This document shows, in pieces, positions 42,349 through 50,957 of a stretch of 64,000 nucleotides of DNA. The notes beneath the pieces were generated by a model. That model made no database searches, was not told the DNA's origin, and saw nothing but the letters and a program-made list of their open reading frames with translations. Where the stretch lies: positions 1-64,000 of the forward strand of contig JAJECO010000084.1 of NCBI GenBank assembly GCA_022822005.1. The letters run 5' to 3'. This DNA is from Candidatus Poribacteria bacterium (lineage in GTDB: Bacteria; Poribacteria; WGA-4E; PCPOR2b). Within the stretch, counting starts at the first letter, position 1. Each line of letters starts with the position of its first letter. The translations under genes were made by a program, and so were the position numbers.

Positions 42349-43215
42349 ATGATCGAAATACAACCTCACAACGACGCAAATGAACTTATTTCGCTTTCAG
42401 GTGCTTACCTAGAATTGAACGAGAGTGAAAACAATTTGCCGATCGGTCTGGCTTACAGACTCGCCAAGAATCCTCGCTATTACGGACCCGAATCGCCGCT
42501 GCTGTTGAGTATTTTGGAGCAAAGTAGAGCCGTCGGTGTGGCAATGATGACACCACGGAGGAGACTCATCTTGAGTAGATTCGAGACAAGCGTCGAAGTC
42601 GCTACGGCTCATCTTACACGCTACCTACGTGGAATTGATACGCCCATACCGGGGGTTACCGGACCGGCACCCGAAGCCCAAGCCTTTTCTGAGCGCTGGA
42701 CTGAAGGGATAGCTGGTGTATCACCCAAAGTAGCTACGCGGCTGCGTGTGTTTGAAGCGAGAAGAGTGGCTGATGCACCGCTTTCCCCGGGCAAGTTACG
42801 CTTGGCAAATATAAGCGACCAGCCGCTGATGATACAATGGATTGCCGCCTTCTCGGAGGCAATAGGTGAGCCTATAGATCCCGATAGGGCTAGAAGTAAT
42901 GTCGAGCAATATACAGAGGACAAGCAACTATATATTTGGGATGACGGTGGTCCGGTCTCGATCGCTACAGAAACTCGTCCGACGAGAAATGGGACAACAA
43001 TCAGCACGGTCTACACACCGCCGGAGCATCGTGATAAGGGATATGCGACCTCATGCGTTTGGTCGTTGACAAAGCAACTGCTCTCAGAACGTTACTCATT
43101 TTGTAGTCTGTATACCGATTTATCAAATCCAACTTCCAACAGTATCTACACCAAAGTCGGATATATGCCTTTGGGGGATGCACTATCATTTGATTTCGTG
43201 CCCTCAACGAATTAG
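42349..43215 (+). CDS. GNAT-family N-acetyltransferase (two-domain)
   Basis: The 288-residue product ends in a GNAT domain (about residues 150-285): 'LRLANISDQPLMIQWIAAFSEAIGEPID', 'VSIATETRPTRNGTTISTVYTPPEHRDKGYATSCVWSLTKQLL' with the acetyl-CoA pyrophosphate loop (R-x2-G-Y-A), and 'CSLYTDLSNPTSNSIYTKVGY'. The N-terminal half is a degenerate GNAT-like domain, as in other FR47-type two-domain proteins. Acceptor unknown. It is the first gene of the plus-strand accessory stretch and lies 37 bases before the ADP-ribosyltransferase-like gene. Confidence 0.82.
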   Translation: MIEIQPHNDANELISLSGAYLELNESENNLPIGLAYRLAKNPRYYGPESPLLLSILEQSRAVGVAMMTPRRRLILSRFETSVEVATAHLTRYLRGIDTPIPGVTGPAPEAQAFSERWTEGIAGVSPKVATRLRVFEARRVADAPLSPGKLRLANISDQPLMIQWIAAFSEAIGEPIDPDRARSNVEQYTEDKQLYIWDDGGPVSIATETRPTRNGTTISTVYTPPEHRDKGYATSCVWSLTKQLLSERYSFCSLYTDLSNPTSNSIYTKVGYMPLGDALSFDFVPSTN

Positions 43216-43252
43216 AATCGAACACCGTGTCTATCTGTTCAGGAGGTAACCA

Positions 43253-43660
43253 ATGCGAGATTTCGACTATACACTGACATGGTATCACGGCTCTCAACAA
43301 AAGCTGACGACACTTAGGACCGGAAGTTCGATTACACAGAACAGAAATGTGGCGAAAGGATTTTCTCACAACCCGTCACTGCTCACCCAGTCTGAGGGCG
43401 GTACGGTGAAGCACGACGGCGCGACACCCGGCTATCTCTATACCGTTGCCGATGAAATTGGTCCGGATGACGTCCATCCGCATCCCCATCCAGTGAATGC
43501 CACTCGCTGGGAGTGGCTGACCAACCGGGAATTGAAGCTGGAATTAATCGAACAGACTATCGTAACGGACAAAGAGCGTCTGACAGAGCAAGAAATCGCA
43601 GAGATGAAGCGGAAACAGGAAGAAAGAGGCGAGAGGTCTTTCGTGGAAGAAGATGTTTGA
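43253..43660 (+). CDS. Possible ADP-ribosyltransferase-fold protein
   Basis: The 135-residue product starts 'MRDFDYTLTWYHGSQQKLTTLRTGSSITQNRNVAKGFSH'. The 'YHGS--KL--L--GS-I' opening resembles small ADP-ribosyltransferases such as rifampin-modifying Arr, where the His of 'YHG' holds NAD. The rest, ending in a highly charged helix, shows no further motif I can name, so the assignment is tentative. AGGAGGT supports the ATG at 43253. Its stop overlaps the start of the alpha/beta hydrolase gene by one base (TGATG). Confidence 0.45.
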   Translation: MRDFDYTLTWYHGSQQKLTTLRTGSSITQNRNVAKGFSHNPSLLTQSEGGTVKHDGATPGYLYTVADEIGPDDVHPHPHPVNATRWEWLTNRELKLELIEQTIVTDKERLTEQEIAEMKRKQEERGERSFVEEDV

Positions 43661-44559
43661 TGAAAAACAGAGATTGGAGAACGATGCACGTCTGGAAAGA
43701 ACATACCTTGCAGGTGAACGGACATGAAATGGCTTGGTGTGAGATTGGCGCAGGACCGACCTTAGTTTGCCTTCATGGCAGCTGGGACCACCTGCTTTAC
43801 CATCCGATGGGGGAGCTATTTGCCCCAAAATATAGATGTATCCTCTACGATCAGCGCGGGTCTGGTCAATCGAAACTTCTTGAGAACGGCGCGGACGCAA
43901 TGGATATCAAGAAATTCACCCAAGACCTTGACGCGCTTCGTGACCATTTGGGTTTGGATCAGATGGCACTACTTGGGCATTCGTGGGGCAGCGGATTGGG
44001 GTTAATCTACGCCCAAGCGTATCCTGACCGCCTGTCACACCTCATCTTGGTAGGTCCGGGACCACTCAATTCAGAAATGAGTCGTTGTTATCGTGCGAAT
44101 AGGGATCGGATGGCATATCCGACCTCGCCCGAAGAGTTTGCAGCGATTCGGCGGTCATACGACGAAGCGAGATCTGAAAAAGGTGTGGTTCCACGCGAGA
44201 TTGACGAAGCCTTGATACAGGTATGGTCTCGCGTCATATTTTACTCGCGTGAGACTGCGAGGCAGTTTATCGACTTCTATCTAAAAAATGGCGGCTACCT
44301 TAGACATGCTGAGTCACCCACGAACTTCACGCATGAAATGCAACTCGCAAACGCTGATAGGATTACCGCACCAACCTTAGTTGTGTATGGCTACCAAGAC
44401 TACGAACCAATTACACAGGCATACTTAATCAAGGAGAAAATCCCTCAAACAGAAATTGCTTTTCTGAACGAGTGTGGACACGCGACTTGGGTTGATCAAC
44501 CGGAGGAGTATTTTAAGGTCGTTGACACATTCCTATCCACAGCGATAAAAGAGCAGTAG
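43660..44559 (+). CDS. Alpha/beta hydrolase (proline iminopeptidase-like)
   Basis: The 299-residue product has the nucleophile elbow 'LLGHSWGSG' (Ser108), 'LYDQRGSGQS', an acid residue near Asp247 ('YGYQDYEP') and the catalytic His near 274 ('CGHATWVDQP'). The spacing suits prolyl-aminopeptidase-like or ester/amide hydrolases. The start is placed at ATG 43660, overlapping the upstream stop; ATG 43684 with GGAGA upstream is an alternative that would remove eight residues. A reading frame open further upstream overlaps the previous gene and is not used. Confidence 0.83.
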   Translation: MKNRDWRTMHVWKEHTLQVNGHEMAWCEIGAGPTLVCLHGSWDHLLYHPMGELFAPKYRCILYDQRGSGQSKLLENGADAMDIKKFTQDLDALRDHLGLDQMALLGHSWGSGLGLIYAQAYPDRLSHLILVGPGPLNSEMSRCYRANRDRMAYPTSPEEFAAIRRSYDEARSEKGVVPREIDEALIQVWSRVIFYSRETARQFIDFYLKNGGYLRHAESPTNFTHEMQLANADRITAPTLVVYGYQDYEPITQAYLIKEKIPQTEIAFLNECGHATWVDQPEEYFKVVDTFLSTAIKEQ

Positions 44560-44602
44560 TTTTCTATAGGGACGGAAAGGTACAAATCGAAAAGGAATAG
44601 AG

Positions 44603-45490
44603 ATGGAAATCGTTCAATATACACCCAAGCTGCAAAGTGCCCTGACGGACTTCTATAATTGCCTGACCGCCAATGTTCCGCACTGCTACCCGGTCACGGC
44701 AGAGGAATTCGCTCTTGGGATATGCAGACTTACGGGTGAAGCCGACAAAAATGAAGGGGGACTCGATGCGGAAACAGCCTTCATTGCAATAACAAACGGT
44801 ACTGTACAGGCGTTCATCCACGTCGGTATTGATCGGACGAGTCCCGTAGGCGTTATTCGGTTTTTGGGATACGAGCGCGGTGCGCGGCGTGCCGGGCAAG
44901 CCGCGCTTGAAACAGCGGAAGCCCATCTGGAAGCGTGTAACGTCGCCCAAATTGATGCCTTTTCAGCAGATCACCGGTATCGCTTCTATCATTTTCAAAA
45001 CGCCGGATTATCGGACGGACTTGACCATGTGCAAGCACTCCTCGGATTCAACGGTTATCAATACGGTTCAGGAGAGGTCTTCTTAGATTGGGAAAATTAT
45101 TCTGTCGCACCAATACCTTCAAGCGTACCGGTAACGTTTTCTGTCGAATGGGAACAGGGCAGGGGGCAACGTCCCAACTGCACTGTGCGTGCCTACCTAG
45201 ACGATGAAGAGATTGGAGCATGTGAGTCTGTCTCCGGTGGAGAGTTTTCAAGCCATCCCGATGCACAAGACTGGCTTCATACTACCGGACTTGACATCGA
45301 AGACCCGTATCAAGGCCAAGGTATTGGACGTTATCTGCTCCAATACTCGCTTCAAGAGATGCACAAAGTCGGATACCGCCACGCGACGATTAGCACCGAC
45401 TGGGAAAACTACCGTGCATTTCTCTTTTATAGCAACTGTGGCTATCGCGCCGTAGATTGGACTTACGAATTGGAGAAATATTTCGATTAA
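44603..45490 (+). CDS. GNAT-family N-acetyltransferase (tandem)
   Basis: The 295-residue product has two GNAT-like halves. The second (about residues 160-295) keeps the acetyl-CoA loop 'DPYQGQGIGRYLLQYSLQEMHKVGYRHATISTDWENYRAFLFYSNCGYR'. The first half shows only the fold pattern ('IRFLGYERGARRAGQAALETAEAHLEA'). The acceptor is unknown. It follows the hydrolase by 43 bases with a GAAAAGGAA ribosome binding site and precedes the rhamnonate-dehydratase-like gene by 30, consistent with cotranscription. Confidence 0.82.
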   Translation: MEIVQYTPKLQSALTDFYNCLTANVPHCYPVTAEEFALGICRLTGEADKNEGGLDAETAFIAITNGTVQAFIHVGIDRTSPVGVIRFLGYERGARRAGQAALETAEAHLEACNVAQIDAFSADHRYRFYHFQNAGLSDGLDHVQALLGFNGYQYGSGEVFLDWENYSVAPIPSSVPVTFSVEWEQGRGQRPNCTVRAYLDDEEIGACESVSGGEFSSHPDAQDWLHTTGLDIEDPYQGQGIGRYLLQYSLQEMHKVGYRHATISTDWENYRAFLFYSNCGYRAVDWTYELEKYFD

Positions 45491-45520
45491 AGGTTCATAA
45501 CGTAATAGAAAGGAAATTCT

Positions 45521-46684
45521 ATGAAGATTAAAGAAATTCGTGTTGTAGAAATTGAGTTAAATCCGAAACCGACAACACCCGCACGGACACCGAGTCGAGC
45601 CAGTACATATCCAATGAATCGACCCATTTCTCGTTATCCAACGTTCGACAAAAAAGTGGGGGATGCCTCCTTAGAATGGAAAAGACCCGCATGTATCGTG
45701 ACAGCGGAAGATGGCACTTGGGGGTTCGGTATCTCACTTCATGGCGGTCCAGTGACCCGAATCATCTCGGATTACTTTGCCCCGCGCCTCGTTGGCGAAA
45801 ACTGCATGGCGACAGAGAAACTATGGGATATGATGGTGCGATCATCAACCGCCTTTGGTGCAACCGGATTGATCAGTTACGCGATCAGCGCAGTCGATTG
45901 CGCCCTATGGGATCTCAAAGGCAAAATTTTGAAGAGACCTGTTTATGAACTGTTGGGCGGACCACAGAAGGAGAAAATTTTCTGTTACGCTTCCGGCTTT
46001 GATCAGGAATGGTATATGGAACTCGGATTCAAGGCGACAAAACTATTCACACCTTACGGTCCGGAGCAGGGGAAAGAAGGCTTAATCAAACTCGAAGAAC
46101 TGGTGGCGAGTACGCGAGAGGTGATCGGCGATAAAGTTGAATTGATGTTGGATGCGTGGACCGGCTTTGACGTTGAACATACCGTGCGTGTCTGCGAGAG
46201 AATGAAACCCTACGACTTGAAGTGGATGGAAGACTACATTTCTCCCGAGGATTTTGTGGGCTACGAAACCTTGCGTCAACGCATTCCTTGGCAAACGCTC
46301 GCCACCGGAGAACACTGGTATCTGCCAACCGTTTTTGCCGCTGCAGCGGGGCGACGCTTAGTCGACATCTTCCAGCCAGATGTTTTGTGGTGTGGAGGTA
46401 TCACTTCTGCGGCCAAAATCTGTCACATCGCTGAAGCAAACGGCATCTCTGTGATTGCGCACGGTGGAATGAATTATCCCTACGGTCAACATCTGTCATT
46501 TGCCATGCCTGCTATCACATGGGGAGAACGTTCCGAGGGGATTTCTCCTCCCGGTGTGCCACTTGAGGAGATGGTCAAGCTGCCCGGCACTCCAGTCATC
46601 AAAGATGGCTACCTCGTCCCATCGGATGCCCCCGGTTTCGGTCTTGAAATTGATGAGGCTTGGATAGAGAGTATAAGCACATAG
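45521..46684 (+). CDS. L-rhamnonate dehydratase-like enolase-superfamily enzyme
   Basis: The 387-residue product matches the rhamnonate dehydratase pattern: 'MNRPISRYPTF', 'GFGISLHGGPVTRII-DYFAPRLVGENC-ATEKLWDMM-RSS--FGATGL-SYAISAVDCALWDLKGK', 'YEL-GGP', 'KATKLFTPYGP', 'VELMLDAWTGFDVEHTVR', 'WMEDYISPEDFVGY', 'LATGEHWYLP' and 'HGGMNYPYGQH'. It would dehydrate L-rhamnonate or a close sugar acid to the 2-keto-3-deoxy form using Mg2+. It converges with a Gfo/Idh/MocA gene that may act on the same sugars. Function beyond the subfamily is inferred. Confidence 0.78.
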   Translation: MKIKEIRVVEIELNPKPTTPARTPSRASTYPMNRPISRYPTFDKKVGDASLEWKRPACIVTAEDGTWGFGISLHGGPVTRIISDYFAPRLVGENCMATEKLWDMMVRSSTAFGATGLISYAISAVDCALWDLKGKILKRPVYELLGGPQKEKIFCYASGFDQEWYMELGFKATKLFTPYGPEQGKEGLIKLEELVASTREVIGDKVELMLDAWTGFDVEHTVRVCERMKPYDLKWMEDYISPEDFVGYETLRQRIPWQTLATGEHWYLPTVFAAAAGRRLVDIFQPDVLWCGGITSAAKICHIAEANGISVIAHGGMNYPYGQHLSFAMPAITWGERSEGISPPGVPLEEMVKLPGTPVIKDGYLVPSDAPGFGLEIDEAWIESIST

Positions 46685-46705
46685 AATATACAAGGAGGGT
46701 AGACT

Positions 46706-47791
46706 TTACCGCTGCTCGTATTCAAATGGGAACGTCACCGGTTCACCATCGTTCGCCCACGATGCCGCCATCGCCACGTCAATCTCCCGATCCTTACGAC
46801 CATTGTAAGCCCCATACTCGGGCTCGGTATCGTTGCGAACAGCGTCTGTGATACTCATCAGTTCAGACGCAACGGGAATTTCGCCATCACTGAGCGGGTA
46901 ATTCTGCAACGGATTTTCCCACACCGCCTCCGGCGTTGTATCCGCCACAAGTGCGGCGAGGGTCTCAAACCCATCAACATCGTTGGTTTTGCGGGTGACT
47001 GTGACTGCGCGTTGCGCATCGGCACTGTCGCTCAGAATGACCGCTTCGTCACGGAAGCACATCCCGCGTTCGGCGTAGAACTTCGTGCCGTTGAAACCGC
47101 GAAGCGGTGACCCGTAAGACAAGCTGCTGAAATTAAATACCCCAACCGCGCCATCGGCAAATTCGATGATGCCCTGCTGCCACTCTTCTGAGTCGCGCGT
47201 CGGTTGACCTTGCCGCCAGACGTGCTCCTGCACTGTGAAGCTCTTTTGGAAACCGAACACACGAAGGGGTTCGTTATCAAATCCGACGTAACTGCGAATC
47301 AAGCCGATCCCGTGATACCCGTGTCCGCGAAATTCGTTGTAGGCGACGTTGATTTTGCCGAATACACCCGCCAGAATCATCTCGCGTTTAATCCGTTCCG
47401 ATGGCACACGATAATAGTTTTCGTTGACCTCAATCTTCGTTCCGTGCTGCTTTGCAGATCCGATCATCTTGTCCGACCAGCCGAGGTCTGTGTCGATCGG
47501 CGTCTCGGTGCAATAGCTCACCCCATGTTCAGAGCACAGCAGCCCCGGGATGTGATTGTTGCTCGGCGTAATTACAATGGAGCAGATATCTGGTTTGTCT
47601 TTTTCCAGCATCTCAGCGGTGTCTGTGTATGTGGCAACGTTATACTTTTCGCCTTGCTCTTTGACGGAATCTTCGTGTAGATCGCAAACGGCGACCAGTT
47701 CAAGGTCGTCCTTCAACTTCGCAATGAGCGGAAGGTACACGCTCGTTCCACGATTCCCTGTGCCGATATGTGCAATTTTGAGCTTGTCCAT
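46706..47791 (-). CDS. Gfo/Idh/MocA-family protein with altered catalytic motif
   Basis: The 361-residue product has a clear Rossmann motif 'IAHIGTGNRG', 'VAVCDLHEDSV', and a C-terminal Gfo/Idh/MocA domain. At the position of the usual Glu-Lys-Pro the sequence reads 'YCTETPIDTD' (Glu96-Thr97-Pro98), so the catalytic or cofactor-positioning Lys is replaced by Thr. It may have lost dehydrogenase activity or act on another chemistry. GAGGCGAATCA precedes the ATG. The gene converges with the rhamnonate-dehydratase-like gene. Confidence 0.82.
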   Translation of the reverse strand: MDKLKIAHIGTGNRGTSVYLPLIAKLKDDLELVAVCDLHEDSVKEQGEKYNVATYTDTAEMLEKDKPDICSIVITPSNNHIPGLLCSEHGVSYCTETPIDTDLGWSDKMIGSAKQHGTKIEVNENYYRVPSERIKREMILAGVFGKINVAYNEFRGHGYHGIGLIRSYVGFDNEPLRVFGFQKSFTVQEHVWRQGQPTRDSEEWQQGIIEFADGAVGVFNFSSLSYGSPLRGFNGTKFYAERGMCFRDEAVILSDSADAQRAVTVTRKTNDVDGFETLAALVADTTPEAVWENPLQNYPLSDGEIPVASELMSITDAVRNDTEPEYGAYNGRKDREIDVAMAASWANDGEPVTFPFEYEQR

Positions 47792-48223
47792 TGATTCGCC
47801 TCCTCTGGAAATTGAAGATTGAAGGTTGTTTTCACACTGAAACAGAGTAGACTATGGATGCGGTTTCTGTTCAACCTAAAAGCACCGCGGACCAAAGACG
47901 ACGGTAACCTGAAAAACCGAGCAAAGCAGAATTGAGACGGTATATTCTGATTACATCGGTTTTTCTCCGCTGCGAAAGGCGACTCAACACTGCAATCTAA
48001 CTCTAAACGCATTATAGCAAAAGGCTTTGCAGAAGTCAATTTCTGTTGATTTTTGATTTACAGGAGTGAGTAAAGAAATTGTGCTTTACGGAAAGCATCG
48101 CCGGTAAAGCGGTATCTGGATTGCCTGTTTGGCTAACAATCGCTGCATCGAAAATTGATTGAGGCACGATTAAAACACAGTAGCAAGTTACCCGGATTAT
48201 CTTGCGAAAGGAAAATCCGCGCA
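47792..48223. other. Gene-free spacer with a long-range inverted repeat
   Basis: I find no gene in these 432 bases. A GAAAAACCGA segment near 47911 can pair with TCGGTTTTTC near 47958-47967, about 40 bases apart, giving a possible stem-loop. The spacer separates a minus-strand and a plus-strand gene, so it should hold promoters for both, but none reaches a good consensus. Confidence 0.4.
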
Positions 48224-48736
48224 ATGATAGAGATACGAGAAGAACAGCGAAGGGAGCATCAGGAAATCCGTCAGGTTATCGTCGCTGCATTCGGTGGCGA
48301 CACCGAAGCCAACCTCGTTGAATTGCTGCGAGACAGAAACAAAGCACTGGCCGCGCTCGTGGCAGTTAGTGACAATAAAATTGTTGGCCATATCATGTTT
48401 TCACCAGTGACGATAACACTCGCGCCCAAGACACTTCGTACTGTTGGATTAGCACCCCTATCCGTCCTGCCAGAGTTCCAACGGCAGGGCATTGGCTCTA
48501 TGTTGACACGCGAAGGGTTAAAAAAATGTGCCGCGGCTGGGTTTGAGATCGCGGTCGTGTTGGGAAGTCCCTACTACTATCCACGATTCGGTTTCTCCCG
48601 TGCCAGCCTTTACGACTTGGACAACGAATATGACACCGACGAACATTTCATGGCAATGGAATTGAAGAATGGCGCTCTTGATAAAGTCGGGGGCACCGTG
48701 CGGTATTCACCAGAATTCAAGGAATGTGGTTGCTGA
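48224..48736 (+). CDS. GNAT-family N-acetyltransferase
   Basis: From ATG 48224 the product is 170 residues: 'MIEIREEQRREHQEIRQVIVAAFGGDTEANLVELLRD', 'LAALVAVSDNKIVGHIMFSPV', and motif A 'GLAPLSVLPEFQRQGIGSMLTREGLKKCAAAGF' with 'VLGSPYYYPRFGFSRAS'. This is the YhbS-like branch of GNATs that acetylate small molecules or proteins. A start at 48155 would add 23 residues outside the fold; AAGGAAA precedes the chosen ATG. Confidence 0.87.
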   Translation: MIEIREEQRREHQEIRQVIVAAFGGDTEANLVELLRDRNKALAALVAVSDNKIVGHIMFSPVTITLAPKTLRTVGLAPLSVLPEFQRQGIGSMLTREGLKKCAAAGFEIAVVLGSPYYYPRFGFSRASLYDLDNEYDTDEHFMAMELKNGALDKVGGTVRYSPEFKECGC

Positions 48737-48912
48737 GAAATCCATCCACAGGATAATCGGTCAATGAAACTGACAAAGCGATTTGAAGATCTCACAAACA
48801 AGGTTGACTTGCTCATCTAAATACGATATATTGCCTCTGAAAACCAATGTGTTGAGTTTCCACCCCTTAGCCTATTTGGAGACGCAAGCAATAAGCCCAA
48901 GAAGGAATTTGA

Positions 48913-49182
48913 ATGCCTGAAATTTGTCGATTTTTCGGTATCATAATACGAATGTATGTGGAACCTCAAGCACCTCATCATAGACCCCACTTTCATGCTT
49001 ATTATCAAGAGAACGTTGGTGTATATGCCATTGATACGATTGAATTGATCGCTGGTCAACTCCCTAGGCGGCAGCATCGTCTGGTCGAGGCTTGGGCAGA
49101 GTTGCATCAGAGAGAATTGCTGGCAGATTGGGAACGATTACAATCGGGCCAAATGCCATTTAAAATTGATCCGCTTCAATAA
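48913..49182 (+). CDS. DUF4160 protein
   Basis: The 89-residue product matches DUF4160: 'MPEICRFFGIIIRMY-----APHHRPHFHAYY', 'AIDTIELIAGQLPRRQHRLVEAWAELHQRELLADWERLQSG'. The 'RPHFHA' motif is highly characteristic. DUF4160 genes are regularly paired with DUF2442 genes, and the pair has been suggested to behave as a toxin-antitoxin or regulatory module, though the biochemical role is not settled. The DUF2442 gene starts 11 bases downstream. AGAAGGAA precedes the ATG. Confidence 0.88.
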   Translation: MPEICRFFGIIIRMYVEPQAPHHRPHFHAYYQENVGVYAIDTIELIAGQLPRRQHRLVEAWAELHQRELLADWERLQSGQMPFKIDPLQ

Positions 49183-49193
49183 AGGAGGGTGGC

Positions 49194-49496
49194 ATGAGTC
49201 ATCCAATATATCGCGTAGTTTTTTTTGAAATACAGGCACCTTACACACTTCGAGTTTGTTTTGATGACGATACGGAACAGATTATAGACTTCCAAGACAC
49301 ATTAGAAGGAGAATTGTTCGGACCACTTCGCGATGGTTCCTTATTCAATCAAGTTCAGATTGATCCAGAGGTCCACACGTTGGTATGGCCGAACGGGGCC
49401 GATTTTGATCCAGCGACCTTGCATGATTGGCATGAGCATTTGCCGGAGCTTAAGAGAATGGCCAAGGGCTGGTCTCCTTCAGAAACCACAGAGTAA
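49194..49496 (+). CDS. DUF2442 protein
   Basis: The 100-residue product has the DUF2442 pattern: 'YTLRVCFDDDTEQIIDFQDTLEGELFGPLRDGSLFNQVQIDPEVHTLVWPNGADFDPATLHDW'. 'WPNGADFDP' is the family hallmark. It follows the DUF4160 gene by 11 bases after a strong AAAGGAGGGTGGC ribosome binding site, forming the usual pair. Which member would be inhibitory, if any, cannot be told from sequence. Confidence 0.88.
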   Translation: MSHPIYRVVFFEIQAPYTLRVCFDDDTEQIIDFQDTLEGELFGPLRDGSLFNQVQIDPEVHTLVWPNGADFDPATLHDWHEHLPELKRMAKGWSPSETTE

Positions 49497-49652
49497 CATA
49501 TTCTTGGGAGTACTACAGCCGATAATAGCGGTTTACGCTACAAGTGACGAGCACTCTCAGCTCTTTGAACAATGCTTCATTGGACCGAGGCATTCGCAAA
49601 TCGTAAGATATTATCAACAATGGGATAATCTGATTAAGCTTGGAGGCTGCAC

Positions 49653-50117
49653 ATGGAATTCAATTTTCGGAATGCCACTAGGGATGACTTAGGCAAAGTG
49701 GCTGCGCTGTACCGCGATTGGGTGTCCGAAGCCTTGACCCGCGGACTTGTCGCTGACACGACTGACGATCTGCGACATCGACTTGGACCTCATTTCATTC
49801 TCGCAACACATACAGATGGCCATATCGTAGGATTTGCTATTGCCGAGGTATCTTCGGAGCACGTTTGTGTCTTTTCCCGCGGTGAGAGCTATCTGGTTTT
49901 GCATGAGTTATATGTCACTCCCGATAGTCGTAGGCAGGGTGTCGGTTCTGCGCTCGTGGATGCTATCCTGCAATCGGGCAGAGCCCGCGGTATTCACCGC
50001 TTCACCACATACTCTGCAAACAAGCATTGGCAGCCAACTCTCGAGTTCTATCGCGAACTTGGCTTTGAAGTGTGGTCCTTTGCTTTATTTCTCGACGAGA
50101 CACTGACGTCCACTTAG
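49653..50117 (+). CDS. GNAT-family N-acetyltransferase
   Basis: The 154-residue product is a compact GNAT: 'FRNATRDDLGKVAALYRDWVSEALTRGL', 'GHIVGFAIAEV', 'YLVLHELYVTPDSRRQGVGSALVDAILQSGRARGIHRF', 'FYRELGFEVWSFALFLDE'. The R-R-Q-G-V-G-S pyrophosphate loop is intact. It has a good ribosome binding site (TTGGAGG) and lies 40 bases before a methyltransferase gene. The acceptor is unknown. Confidence 0.88.
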   Translation: MEFNFRNATRDDLGKVAALYRDWVSEALTRGLVADTTDDLRHRLGPHFILATHTDGHIVGFAIAEVSSEHVCVFSRGESYLVLHELYVTPDSRRQGVGSALVDAILQSGRARGIHRFTTYSANKHWQPTLEFYRELGFEVWSFALFLDETLTST

Positions 50118-50157
50118 CGAAACTTGACATACTGCTGTAACATCTTGGAGAGGCATA

Positions 50158-50943
50158 TTGATCGATCACGACAATCTTGAAGAGTTCTCCGATCCAGCCA
50201 ACTATGATATGGAGGATGCTAGCGATACAGGTATTGCGTTTTACACTGCTCTAACACAAGAGACCGGCGGTCCCGTGCTCGAAATTGCCTGTGGTACAGG
50301 TCGTGTCAGCATCCCAATCGCGCGATTGGGTTTTTCCGTAACCGGTTTAGATATCGTACCGGCAATGATAGAGCGGGCATGTAACAAATCCGTTGGCTTG
50401 CCTATGCGTTGGATTGTGGGGGACGCCCGGACATTCGATCTTAGCGAACAATTCCAGCTTATCTTTTTGACTGGTAACGCTTTCCAAGCTTTTTTGACAA
50501 ACGCCGATCAAGGAGCACTGTTACAACGTGTGTATGCACATTTACACGACAAGGGATTATTCGCTTTTGAGACGCGTAACCCAATTTTCCCACACTCCCA
50601 ACCCCCAAAAGGACTATTTGTGCCCCTTGAAACAAATGCAGAGGAACAAGAGTGGTCCCCCTTTATTGATACAAGTGGGCGCGAAGTGCGTGTGTCGAGA
50701 ACCTCCGTATATGACCATATGACTCAGATCCACCATTGGACAACCTACAAACGCTGGCATGACGGTGGAGAGGAGCACACCAAGATCACGCGCACTGCCC
50801 TGCGCTACACCTTTCCGCAGGAACTCACGGCACTGCTGTACTACAATGGCTTCAGCATCGAACGGCAATATGGCGATTGGGATCGAGAGCCGCTGACTGC
50901 TGATAGTCCTAGCATTATCTCAGTCTGCTGCAAGCGAGGCTAA
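50158..50943 (+). CDS. Class I SAM-dependent methyltransferase
   Basis: The 261-residue product has motif I 'VLEIACGTGRVSIPIARLGFSVTGLDIVPAMIERA', motif II 'IVGDARTFDLSEQFQLIFLTGNAFQAF' and motif III 'YAHLHDKGLFAFETRNP'. The C-terminal cap suggests a small-molecule substrate. The start is TTG at 50158, supported by CTTGGAGAGG upstream; no in-frame ATG lies before motif I. The transglutaminase-Nudix gene follows after 14 bases, so the two are likely cotranslated. Confidence 0.87.
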   Translation: MIDHDNLEEFSDPANYDMEDASDTGIAFYTALTQETGGPVLEIACGTGRVSIPIARLGFSVTGLDIVPAMIERACNKSVGLPMRWIVGDARTFDLSEQFQLIFLTGNAFQAFLTNADQGALLQRVYAHLHDKGLFAFETRNPIFPHSQPPKGLFVPLETNAEEQEWSPFIDTSGREVRVSRTSVYDHMTQIHHWTTYKRWHDGGEEHTKITRTALRYTFPQELTALLYYNGFSIERQYGDWDREPLTADSPSIISVCCKRG

Positions 50944-50957
50944 GTTGGAGGATTGAT

